Shown here: one piece after another, positions 45,474-54,640 of the stretch
Position numbering within the stretch: the first letter of the stretch is position 1
Layout of the letters: each line of letters begins with the position of its first letter
Assembly (NCBI GenBank): GCA_963971225.1
Contig: OZ020267.1
Coordinates: 47,439,993 to 47,503,992, forward strand
DNA length: 64,000 nt
Reading direction: 5' to 3'
From: Melieria omissa
Lineage: Eukaryota; Arthropoda; Insecta; Diptera; Ulidiidae
Made by a program: the position numbers and the translations under genes
Notes under the pieces: model-generated
Seen by the model: only the letters and a program-made list of their open reading frames with translations
What the model was told of the DNA's origin: nothing
The model's database searches: none

Positions 45474-45740
45474 ATGATACAAAAATATACAGGTAGATTC
45501 AATCGAGCAAAATTAAAAGTCATTTGCTTTTTTGACAAATAAAAATAAAATTTTAAGGGTGCAAAAACAAGTAAAAAATAGAGAAACTGAATGATATACT
45601 ACATAACTGATTGCGTGGAATTGCAGCTCTGTAGCAAAAATAAAAATAGTAGTACAAAATTTGTAAACAAATATTTTTTTCCAATTGTCAATTTTATTTT
45701 TATCTGTCGCATTGACTCTACCTGTATATTTTTGTATCAT
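45474..45740. mobile_element. MULE-like MITE with 9-11 bp duplication
   Basis: Inverted ends ATGATACAAAAATATACAGG and its complement (about 24 bp). Flanking direct repeats GGTACGGAGTC lie at 45463-45473 and 45741-45751. Because the ends are C-ATG..CAT-G, the duplication could be 9 to 11 bp, the range typical of Mutator-like elements. Non-coding. Inserted in the PIF-like element. Confidence 0.78.
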
Positions 45741-45789
45741 GGTACGGAGTCGCAAAATGCGGCTAATAGAACATATAACAGCCGATTAG

Positions 45790-45975
45790 ACTATTTCATT
45801 GCTTTGCACTGCTGACATTTCCAATCGCTGCTGGGCCGCCACCTGTGCGATACGTCTCGCTCTTCTCCGCTGCAAGTTCCAGCTTGGACTTAGGCTTCAA
45901 GCTGTCGAACTTGTCTCTCAACGATTTCCAACGTCGCGATACGCCCCATTTGGCAGTAAAAGCATCAGCAAGATT
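45790..45975 (-). pseudogene. Myb/SANT-like (zeste-type) DNA-binding protein fragment
   Basis: The - strand reads LTAKWGVSRRWKSLRDKFDS, LKPKSKLELAAEKSETYRTG, then GGPAAIGNVSSAKQ. W...L..K(F/W)....K....AEEK.E.YKTGGGP is the recurring end of Myb/SANT-like domains that accompany PIF/Harbinger transposases and also occur in host proteins. It lies inside the GGGCCG-ended element, which supports the PIF assignment. The N-terminal half is missing or mutated. Confidence 0.6.
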
Positions 45976-46087
45976 TTACTAGGCAAAATTTTTCTTTTTT
46001 TCCTTCAAAAATAATTATAATTTTTCAAAAACAGCTGATTGCGCCGACAATCGTTGACCAGAGTTGCCAAAAACTCAGACTTGTTAA

Positions 46088-46373
46088 CAAGTTAAAGACC
46101 GCATGCCCACCGGTGGGTCACTCCGCAACAACATTACACGACATGTTTTACCTGGAAACCGCTTGTACACCGGTGGGCATGATTTAAATTCAATTTATGT
46201 ACAGTAGTCCATTCGCCGGTCCCTCGAAGAGATACTGCATATAGCGGACTTAGTTAATTTGACATAGCCTCATATCATAGCAACATATTTAAAAAATAAT
46301 ATACGTAATTAACAATAAAAAAATGCTGGTCCCTATGTGAGAAATGCGATTTTTCAATGCGGTCTTCAACGTG
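46088..46373. mobile_element. TTAA-flanked MITE, 286 bp
   Basis: Ends CAAGTTAAAGACCGCAT and ATGCGGTCTTCAACGTG (two mismatches), flanked by TTAA at 46084-46087 and 46374-46377. Inside, the word CACCGGTGGG occurs twice (about 46111 and 46171). Non-coding. Confidence 0.78.
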
Positions 46374-46499
46374 TTAAATTTAAATTTAAAAGGCAGTTGA
46401 GAAAACGAAAATAGGCACCGGGCACTTTAAAGTGAGGAATAACTAAAGGTCAGTTTAGCTAAAGGCCACTTTATCGGTAAATTGAGAAAACGGCCCTTA

Positions 46500-46745
46500 C
46501 TCACTTAACTGGCCATTACAACCCGTTACCGGGTTACGGCCTGCCGCAAAGTTCTCTCCAGGCGCCTCTTCTGCGACTCGATGTTGGTTCGTATAGGATA
46601 GTCGTCGCCAATACAAAAAGGGCCGAAGATTTGGCGAAGTACCTTCCTTCTGAACATCCCCTAGTGCCGCTATGTTGTTACGCAATAGTGTTATACCTAA
46701 ATTTTTAGCAGTATCTGAGTATGCATACACCATTTTTGCTTGTAT
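46500..46745 (-). pseudogene. RTE-like LINE 3' fragment with internal deletion
   Basis: The - strand reads LLRNNIAALGDVQKEGTSPN, then WRRLSY, and after a deletion GAGCGCCTGGAGAGAA-like sequence ending in CGGTAACGGGTTGTAATGGC then CAGTTAAG. Same family as 12535-13265 and 9176-9300. The PIF-like element inserted at its 3' tail. Confidence 0.65.
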
Positions 46746-46750
46746 TGGTA

Positions 46751-47253
46751 TAAACAGAATCGAATCGTCGGCCGAATTTTACGCATCGAAATATTACGTC
46801 ACTGCGTCAGTCGTCGTGAAAATACGCACAGTGAAACAGAATGGGTGCGAAATTCGCATCAGCTGTTCACACTTTCTTCTTCCTAACTTCCTCAATTAGC
46901 AGCTCCGTCTTGTCCATTTTCTAAAACATACAAAAGGGAAAGACAAAATTGATTATTTGGCACAATTTTTTATTGAAATTTGAAGCACTTTTCAACCCCA
47001 AAGTACCACAAATCAGAAAATGTTTGCCGAATTTTTTGTTTGTTTATATTTTTGATTTTCACCTCTAACAGCTGCGCAGCTGATTGCTTCGCACGACGAC
47101 TGCGACAAAAATTGTTCTATCGTCGGACGACCGGTCGTCGGCCGAATATCGCAGTCGTCGTCGTTGTGGGCAATCACATGCACTGTTGTGTGTTTTAATT
47201 TTGACAGCGTACGTTCGGTGCGTAAAATTCGGCTAACGATTTGATTCTGTTTA
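46751..47253. mobile_element. Non-autonomous DNA transposon, ~500 bp, long TIRs
   Basis: Left end TAAACAGAATCGAATCGTCG then GCCGAATTTTACGCATCGAA; the right end reverse complement is the same with a few changes (about 40 bp). It is flanked by TA on both sides, so the target may be TA. Near the right side lies GC-rich palindromic sequence (GACGACCGGTCGTC at about 47129). Class uncertain. Confidence 0.65.
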
Positions 47254-47939
47254 TACTATATGACATGCGCATTCTGTATGTTTATTTTCTTTGGTATAAT
47301 GGTACATTCAATGTTAGTTTTTTTGTAATATTGGTCCCCAACATTGTCCCCCACCCGACATTGTCAGACATTTTTCATAATTTAGATTGTTTTCGACAGA
47401 TTAGGCCATTTTACATTGAGTAAAAATTTTTACAAGTGATACAAAACTTTTCGCAAAAGCTGAGAAGATGTTGATTCCGTTTTGGACTGCCCAAAACATT
47501 AGCAACCGATGATAATCTTTAGGTAGTCAAGAAAGCTGTTATGGATGATCGTCGAATTACTATGTATTAGATAAGTTGCTAATAATGTTGGCATATCAGT
47601 TGGCTTATGCTAACCATGATGCTCATGCTCATGCTTTGCATGTTAGGCATGATCATGGCAGAAAAGTTTGTTCAAAAATTGCGAAATTGTGACGCAGAGA
47701 GCCGTCGCATGAGCATACCTGGTTTGTGGTTTTTGGCCAAAAACAACACTGTATTAATCAACATTACTGTATAACACCGTGCGACAAAAATTGAAAAAAT
47801 TTTTCGTACCGAAAAAAATCCATATGGGCGTGACACTGGAGACCAAACATAGTAATACTGCGTACTCAGTTTTTCATTTCTACATCCAATCAATTTTATT
47901 TAAATTCTTGAGCCTTTCCTCTTTCATTTGATATACATA
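47254..47939. other. Unassigned; carries an inverted copy of the 4655-4780 repeat
   Basis: About 47770-47895 is the reverse counterpart of 4655-4780 (TAATACTGCGTACTCAGTTT and ATAACACCGTGCGACAAAAA). No gene recognised. Confidence 0.45.
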
Positions 47940-48905
47940 CCTTGTGACCGAAAAGTTTCCGGAAATTTTAAATAAAACGCAAAATTCTTAATCTTCATCA
48001 ATATTTATTTTATCTCCTTCAAAATATGCTCCATTAGAAGCGATACACATATGCCAACGTTTCTTCCAATCATCAAAACATTTTTTATAGGCGCTATAGG
48101 CGCTATAGGCGCCATACCGGATATGGCTTTGAGTTCCCTCTGCGAATTCTGTTTTACGTCTTCTATGGATTCAAAACGCGTTCCTCTGAGTGGTAATTTG
48201 AGTTTGGGAAACAGGAAAAAGTCACACGGTACAAGATCAGGTGAATACGGTGGCTGTTCGATGGTATTTATTGAATGTTTGGCCTTAAAATCGTTGATAA
48301 TGTTGGCTCGGTGCGAGGGAGCATTATCGTCATGAAAAATCCATGAATTATCCTTCCACAATTGAGGCCGTTTACGGCGGATATTTTCACGCAAACGTCT
48401 TAAAACAGTCAAATAATAGTCTTTACCGACTGTTTGTCCTTCAGGGACGAATTCATGATGCACCACACTACGAATATCGAAGAAAACAATCAGCATTACC
48501 TTGATTTTCAAGCGACTTTGGCGTGGTTTTTTCGGTTTCGGCTCGTCTTTTCCTCTCCATTCCGATGATTGTTGGCTTGTTTGCATGTCGTACTCGTAGA
48601 CCCATGTCTCGTCACCAGTTATGATGCGTTCCATGAAAGTTGGATCGGAATTGGCACGATCAAGCACGTCCAAAGAGACCTGTTCACGGTACTCATTTTG
48701 AAGAAAATTCTCAACAAAATCGCAACGCACTACTGAGGTGAACTGGTTTCAATAGCTGCCGTAAACAAACTGTCTGACAGATCGCGCTCATTTTTGGCAT
48801 AGTAATTAAGGACAGTGCTACCAACCTAAAGAAACTTAAAATATCGAAAAATATACAGCGCGCGAATTTTAAATGAGAATTTCCGGAAACTTTTCGGTCA
48901 CAATG
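47940..48905 (-). mobile_element. Mariner element, 966 bp, N-terminal deletion
   Basis: Identical 26-bp inverted repeats starting TTGTGACCGAAAAGTTTCCG at 47942-47967 and 48877-48902, with TA at 47938-47939 and 48906-48907. It is shorter than a 1.3-kb full mariner because the DNA-binding half of the transposase is deleted; the 5' UTR runs directly into the catalytic part. Confidence 0.9.
48005..48730 (-). pseudogene. Mariner transposase, catalytic half, frameshifted at its end
   Basis: Reads DVLDRANSDPTFMERIITGD with ETWVYEYD (first Asp), WIFHDDNAPSHRANIINDFK (second Asp) and PPYSPDLVPCDFFLFPKLKL (third Asp, spacing consistent with DD34D). The HHEFVPEGQTV segment is typical. About 130 N-terminal residues with the helix-turn-helix are missing. 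Near 48090-48115 a 9-base unit GGCGCTATA is tandemly repeated; after it the annotated frame (MAPIAPIAPIKNVLM) diverges from the family, while another frame continues with KKCFDDWKKRWHMCIASNGA and a normal end. Not functional. Confidence 0.88.
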
Positions 48906-48907
48906 TA

Positions 48908-49608
48908 TATTCTAGCGAAGTTAAGTATTAGTTTTTTTTTTCATTTGCAGTATCCAAAGAATGATTTTTTACCCCCACTTTCCAGTGCTATATAATTATT
49001 AAATGAAATATAGTGTTGTATAACACTGCAATTTAAAAAAAAAACTTTTTTTAAACTTATTTTTTTTTTAAACAAGAATTAGAATTTAAATGAAATAAAA
49101 GCACTATAAACGCACCAAACACCAAACTCGAGCCCCACTAATGTAATTTATCTTCGGTCAAAAACACTTAAAACATCTTTGAGTTCAGGTTGCTAGCATG
49201 TTCCTTTAAACCGTGGTGCTCAAAATAGTTATTATGGATCTAAGCTATTATTGCCTTTGACCAGATATTGTAATGTTTTCAACCCAAATAATATATAAGT
49301 TTTATGCCCAATAAAAATATAGAGTTTCAGTAACTCGGAAAATTAAAAAAAAATTTGTTTGAGTAAACATATTTTAAGTCCCGTTATTTTTAAAAGAGAA
49401 GTCAGATTTCAAATAAAATGCGAGTTTTGTAAACTTTAGAAATTTATTTTTTCTAATTTTGTTTAATTTATTGAACAGATTTTAAAAAATAGGGCTGTAC
49501 CTGATGGCGCCACCTACATATGTGATTTAGTGGTTTAAAATGTAAATCTGTTCCTGATTTCTGGTCAAAACTTCATTATATTTGGTTCATTAAAAAGGTA
49601 TTTATTGC
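48908..49608. other. Unassigned AT-rich sequence
   Basis: No gene or inverted repeats recognised. Confidence 0.35.
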
Positions 49609-49775
49609 GATGGAAGCAGGGGCGTAGCCAGAAGTTGGTCAGGGGGGCTGAGGGTTTAAAAAAATGGTTGGCCATTTTAGTATTACATTCTTTTGAAAGT
49701 AAACAGAACTTTTTAAAGAGGGCATTTTGTGGTGGCTCCACCCATATGCGATTTAGTGCATTGAAAAATGAAGTA

Positions 49776-49952
49776 CAGTGCTTTTCGTTTATAACGAACC
49801 CGTTTAAAACGAATTTCCGCCTAAAACGAACCAATTTCAAAAGTACGCGGTTTATGTTTTCGCTTATTGCGGACCCCTTCTAAAGCGAACTTTCGGTTAG
49901 AACGAACCATCTTGCCCAGCCCCTCAAAGTTCGCTTTAAGTGAAAAGTACTG
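49776..49952. mobile_element. Pogo/Tigger-like MITE, 177 bp
   Basis: Ends CAGTGCTTTTCGTTTATAAC and CTTTAAGTGAAAAGTACTG, i.e. CAGT(G/A)CTTTTC at both ends, flanked by TA at 49774-49775 and 49953-49954. The interior is a chain of AACGAACC / AAAACGAA words in alternating order. CAGT ends and TA targets fit the pogo branch. Confidence 0.75.
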
Positions 49953-50729
49953 TATTAAGTTTTGCTTTAAAGTTGGTGAAACCAATGATTTGTTAATTGT
50001 TAATTCGGTCAAACCAGGCCCCAGAGTCGCAAATTCAGTTAAACCAGACCCCAGAGTTGATTAGGGTTCATAACAGAGGCGGCTTAAGGTGCTCGGGGAC
50101 CCGGGGCGGCGACGGCTGAGGGGCTCCCCTAAATTCTTACATTTTATTAAATTCAAAAAAGTTATGTATGTGCTGTAATTTTTTATTCAAAAGTATGCAA
50201 ATAAAGTAGCATCAAAATGCACATATAAAATGAAGCCCAACCTGTGGGACAATAGCAATTGTAAACCAGCAAAAGATAACATTTAAAATTTAAACACATA
50301 ACGTCTAAAAAACAAAATGAAAGGAACATTAATTTTCAGATATTTTTCTAATTCTAATACATACAAAGTTAAAAATTTTGTAAGTGCATATTAAAAAATA
50401 TGCACACAAATAAACATACAAATTCATGAAAAACAAACTTCCAAACAATTTCTCGATAATGCTTGAATTTTTCCTTGAAGAATTTAAAAATTTTCAAGTA
50501 AAATGAAATATTTCTGTGTCAAACGAAAATTTGTCTTACGTGAACGTGGGCGCATTTCAAAACGAGTTTACATTTTTATGCATTGTTGTGTTGTATTTAT
50601 AATCGTTATTTGATTTGAATAATGGATTGCCCATGCGACAAAACTGTAAAATATGCGTTTTATTTCAATTTTCAGAAAGAAAATAATTTTTCGTTATTGT
50701 ATCCAAAATCCTATTAAGAACAAGAAAAG

Positions 50730-50965
50730 TAACAAGGCTTTGTCGAAACGATATCGATATTTTCCAAATTTTCGACGTCGTTACGCTATTTCGGATAAGA
50801 TAATTTCAATATCGCAACGATATCGCGATTTTCGAAATTTTAAATATCGTTACGATAGTGCAATTTTTTTCGTTCTCGATATCAATTTAGAAACATTAGC
50901 AATAATCGAAAACGAGAAAAATTCTCGCCTTAACGATACCGTTTCTATATCGCTTCAGTTGGTTT
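50730..50965. repeat. Cluster of GATATCG-type palindromic words
   Basis: ACGATATCGATATT, AATATCGCAACGATATCG, AAATATCGTTACGATAG, CTCGATATCAA, TTAACGATACC and TATATCGCTTC lie within about 230 bases. The long ORF 50653-51012 across them has no recognisable domain. Possibly the subterminal repeats of another element. Confidence 0.4.
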
Positions 50966-51039
50966 ACTGGGTTGTTACGATTTCAACACATCAGAAAGTC
51001 ACTAACAGTTAACAAAATAAAGGAACATTCATTTTCAAT

Positions 51040-51872
51040 AACTTTTCTAAGTCAACAACAGTCTTTCCGGCTCCCGGATTACTGCAGCATCTTCCAAGCA
51101 GAGGTATTCGCTGCCACAAGAGCGGCCCAACTAGCAATGGAGCGCACTCCTCTTAACTCTCGAATTAACATCTACATTGACAGTCAACCAGCCATAAAAG
51201 CGGCAGCTGGGGTAATGTCTAACTCGACATGCGTACGGAACTGCAGAACTAAATTGGACGAATTCTGCGGCAACAGATTAGTCACTATTTATTGGATACC
51301 GGGTCACAAAGGAGTTGAGGGAAATGAGAAGGTTGATGCGCTCACCAAAGCCGGGGCACGGCTGCCTGCGGTTAGTGTGCCAGACATCCATCCACCCCTC
51401 TCCACGCTCAAGATGGAAATTGAAGAGAAAATGATTCGCGAGGCGGCGTCCATGTGGGAGAGATCTACATCTCACAGGACAGCAAAAATCATGCTTCGCG
51501 CGCATAATAACAAAAACACAGAGTTTGTACTATCACTCCAAAGAGAGGATTGCAAACTACTAGTTGGGGTACTCACGGGACGTGACGCATACACAAGAAG
51601 TAGTGAAGACAACGCCAAAGGCACCCTGGAGCACTTGCTATGCCACTGTCCCGCTCTCTACAGATCACGGGTTAGCTGCCTCGGATCCGCGTCGTTCCCT
51701 TCATTGGAAGAATTGCAGAGCAAAAAAGCGGCGACTTACTTAGATTTGCCAAAACGTTCTTAAGAAACTATTTATAGGTCTGGAACTCCAGTATCTTTGG
51801 TACCACTATGGACCACTACTTGGTTTATGTGAGACCCCACCGTGGGTCGGCCAGCCTACCCTAACCTAACCT
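51040..51872 (+). pseudogene. LOA-like LINE, RNase H and 3' end
   Basis: An open frame to 51763 reads YCSIFQAEVFAATRAAQLAM, RINIYIDSQPAIKAAAGVMS (RNase H second-Asp region), TIYWIPGHKGVEGNEKVDAL (WIPGHxGxxGNExAD, the RNase H C-terminal motif), then LLVGVLTGRD and GTLEHLLCHCPALYRSR. The 3' UTR ends CCTACCCTAACCTAACC at about 51858-51872. 5'-truncated, RT absent. This RNase H stretch is unusually undamaged compared with the other LOA copies in the window. Confidence 0.87.
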
Positions 51873-52149
51873 ATTTACATTCGACAGACAGTAACAGTAA
51901 TAACAGACAGTAACATGTTATTTTAACGTAGGGGGAAAAAAATCGTAATCCAAGTAATAATAACTGTAAATTTGTTTGACTTCTACAAAGTTTAATAAGG
52001 TTTAGTACATAATTGTGTAATAATTAATTGTTGTGTTTAGTTAACTAGCAAAATTTCTGAGATTGCGAAATTTAATTTTTAACTTAGTATTAGTATTTGC
52101 ATATTTTGCAGAAAATTTTAAGTTAAAAATTAAATATTGCAATCTTCGA

Positions 52150-52537
52150 GGGAAAACTTTTTGAAAATTTGTAAACAAATGTTATTTAGAAGGGATGTTT
52201 TTCTGCTTTTATTGAACTGAATTTATCTATTGCATTTTCAAAGTCAATTGTCGATGCTGTGTCTCTTTCAATTGATAAAAGTTACAAACAACTTAGTCTT
52301 TCATTCAAAATGGTGGAGCGCAAATAGTTTTTCGCAAGTTTCAGTTTTGAAAAAACTTCTTTCGCAACTTGACACCGATACACAAATTATTAAGAAATAT
52401 TGCACGATTAAACTTAAATTTTGTAGTGTTTCAATGAAGTCCCATTTTACAATAAATTCTAATAAATTTAGTCCAGAGCACAAATAAATTTCTTCTGTCT
52501 TTATATTGCTAGCCGATAAGTCGCAACACTTCTTCAA
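52150..52537 (-). pseudogene. hAT transposase C-terminus (ZMYM1/THAP-associated type)
   Basis: The - strand reads LIVQYFLIICVSVSSCERSF then FKTETCEKLFALHHFE and, after a shift, ERDTASTIDFENAIDKFSSI. This matches the C-terminal dimerisation region LPVTVASCERSFSKLKLIK...DFSELIDDFA of hAT proteins related to ZMYM1. The rest of the transposase was lost. Confidence 0.72.
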
Positions 52538-52551
52538 ATATTTCTGCTTAA

Positions 52552-53281
52552 GGGGAGGTTCTAATTCAAAATTTTCAAAAATTCGATTTTTTTTCTTTAC
52601 ATTTTTTGAAAGGTATTAGTGTCTACTATATTGCGGTAAACCGATTTTCCGATCCGCGCATCAGAAAAGTTTCTACAGGCCATCCCGCCATGGGGCGCTC
52701 TCGGCTCGGAACGCGCGCTCAAAACTTTAAAAGCGTTTATCTCAAAACATGATTTTTCTAAACTGCGTACAATCTCATTTGAAAACGGTTCAACTGAAAG
52801 ACTTCATGTTTTGTTTTCTCGAAAGAAGACCATTTTCATTGGAGTAATGACCTATAAAATCTACAAATTCTTTGTATTAACTATTTTTTGTGAAGCTTCA
52901 AAGTATAAAAAAAGGGCTAAAAAACCGATTTCAAAGTTTGAGATCGCACCATTATGTCAAATTTGAAGTTTTTTACCCGTTCTTAGGTCATTCCTCCAAT
53001 AAAAGTATCTTACTTTCGAGCCTTATAATTGGTTTTGTGTTTCAGATCGATCCTGAGGCAGCAGGCTGTACGCAGTTTTGTTATTCCACGCGAACCGCAT
53101 CTTAGACGGAACGTCACCACGGGCGCCATTTTGTTTTTTTCGTCTTGAAAAACTTTGTAAATAATGACGAAAATATAAGCTTTTTGAATCCTAAAACTGT
53201 TTTTTCCTATGTTTTTTTATTGGCCCACAAAAAAATTCCAAATTTTGCTTACTTTTTAGTCATTTGAATGAGAACCTCCCC
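52552..53281 (-). mobile_element. TTAA-flanked MITE, 730 bp, GGGG-end family
   Basis: Ends GGGGAGGTTCT and AGAACCTCCCC, with TTAA at 52548-52551 and 53282-53285. The internal block lies in reverse at about 52730-52760 (CTCAAAACTTTAAAAGCGTT then TATCTCAAAACATG), 522 bases from the right end. Nested in the 50074-53398 hAT. Confidence 0.88.
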
Positions 53282-54044
53282 TTAAATTCATTTTTTGTTG
53301 CAATAAACTTAAAATTAATTTTTATGTACAAGCTTCTCTCGGGGGCCCCCCGCAGCCAGGGGCGGTCCGCCCCTCCGCCCCCTCTTAAGCCGCTACTGGT
53401 TCGTAAAGAAAATTCTCCATACAAAGGCCAGGGCAAGGGCTGCTGGTGCGTTCGATGTTTATTTGCAAATAAAATAATTTTTTTTCCTTTCATTCTGTAG
53501 TCGGTTTATAGGAAATTGATTGCAAAAAAAACGTTGTTGCTGAAAAACATCATAAGCATGTTGAACCGTGTTTTAAAATGATTTTACTTATTTTTTTTAT
53601 TTTAGTTTTTGCTGACTGCCCTCAAAGCCTTTACGTTTGAATTGCTTGAGTTGCAGCTCTGCGTTTGAAAAGAGTTAAACTTGCCGTCACTGTTTCTTGC
53701 TGCACTAGAAACGGCAAACTCAATGGAGACATGAACTGAAGGAAAAAGCAACCGAATATCTGCGGACTTTAGCGTGTGAAATAATTTATTTTATTTTTTA
53801 TGAAAGAATTTATTTCTGCTTTTTGTACGGGCTACAATCAAAATTAATTAGACTACATAGTAAAACAAAGTGGTTCGCACCGCTATATTTACAGCAAATA
53901 AGAAAAGTTATTACTTTAAGATGCAAGCAATTGACTGGTAACCGGTGCGGTGCGAATGTTTGGGTAAAAAACCCGTACACTATCGGACGATCGGAAAAAG
54001 CAAAAAATGGTCTGAAAATCATTTCCCCTTTCAGTTTCGCGTCA

Positions 54045-54640
54045 CATAGTCACTGGGTAAAACTTTAACCGAAACATTTCAATTGATGGACTTAGTTTAT
54101 GATTATGATTGTTTATTCCGTGGTAGAGTTCATGAGTGGTACATGCGATTTAAAAACGATTGTGAGGAGAGCAGACTCCATCAAAACTGGGCGGTAATTC
54201 ATGAAGTTCTTGAAATTTGAGCACTTTAATTGAGCATTAGGCTATTGAAAGGTACCATCTCACCGATCGACACTTGTGATTGATTTTGTGACTAAAAGTC
54301 TAATTTTAACCATCTACCCACTCTCCGTTTTCACCTGGCGTTTCCGTTTTCAAAGGCGTTTTGAGGACGTAGAAACCATCCAAAAGGCTTGTACCGACAT
54401 CCTGCAGGACATTCCAGCCGACGATCTAAAACACTCATTAGACATGCTTTTAGATCGTGCAAATAGCTGTACTGAACCTATAGGTGACTATGTATTTAAA
54501 AAAACCATATCGGTTTTATCAGCAAAATTTTGTATTATTCTTTAAAATGTTTAAAGTTAAAAAGACCTTTTTGTTAATGTGGGAACGTACATACCATGCA
54601 GAGTGATTGAGAATTGTAAATAACTATAGGCTATGTGGGT
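54045..54640 (+). pseudogene. Mariner relic, first of a duplicated pair
   Basis: RFQRRFEDVETIQKACTDIL, then QDIPADDLKHSLDMLLDRAN and SCTEPIGDYVFKK (about 54330-54505) is the C-terminal end of a mariner-type transposase (..D.eeIq......l..Ip...f......w..r...Ci...GdYFE). Flanking non-coding sequence is shared with 55110-55640. No intact terminal repeats found. Confidence 0.65.

Larger units (their letters stand above)
41256..46496 (-). mobile_element. PIF/Harbinger-like element, swollen by nested insertions
   Basis: Ends GGGCCGTTTTCTCAA and TTGAGAAAACGGCCC, identical over 15 bases and similar for about 20. TTA flanks both sides (41253-41255 and 46497-46499), the 3-bp TWA-type duplication of PIF/Harbinger elements. 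Its own coding remnant is a Myb/SANT-like protein fragment at about 45790-45975 (-). Inside are a 3-kb TTAA element (holding a hAT that holds another TTAA element), a second TTAA element (holding a Tc/mariner MITE), a MULE-like MITE and a 286-bp TTAA MITE. After removing these, under 1 kb of the original remains. No DDE transposase seen. Confidence 0.68.
50074..53398 (-). mobile_element. hAT element nested in the 49617-54677 hAT
   Basis: Ends CAGAGGCGGCTTAAG and CTTAAGCCGCTACTG (two mismatches), with 8-bp duplication GTTCATAA / GTTCGTAA (50066-50073 and 53399-53406, one mismatch). Subterminal zones are GC-rich. The coding remnant is on the - strand at 52150-52537. A LOA fragment (51040-51870) and a TTAA MITE (52552-53281) have inserted inside. 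Confidence 0.8.

Noticed and set aside
52230..52487. 85-aa + strand ORF
   Set aside because: It is antisense to the hAT transposase C-terminal remnant on the - strand.
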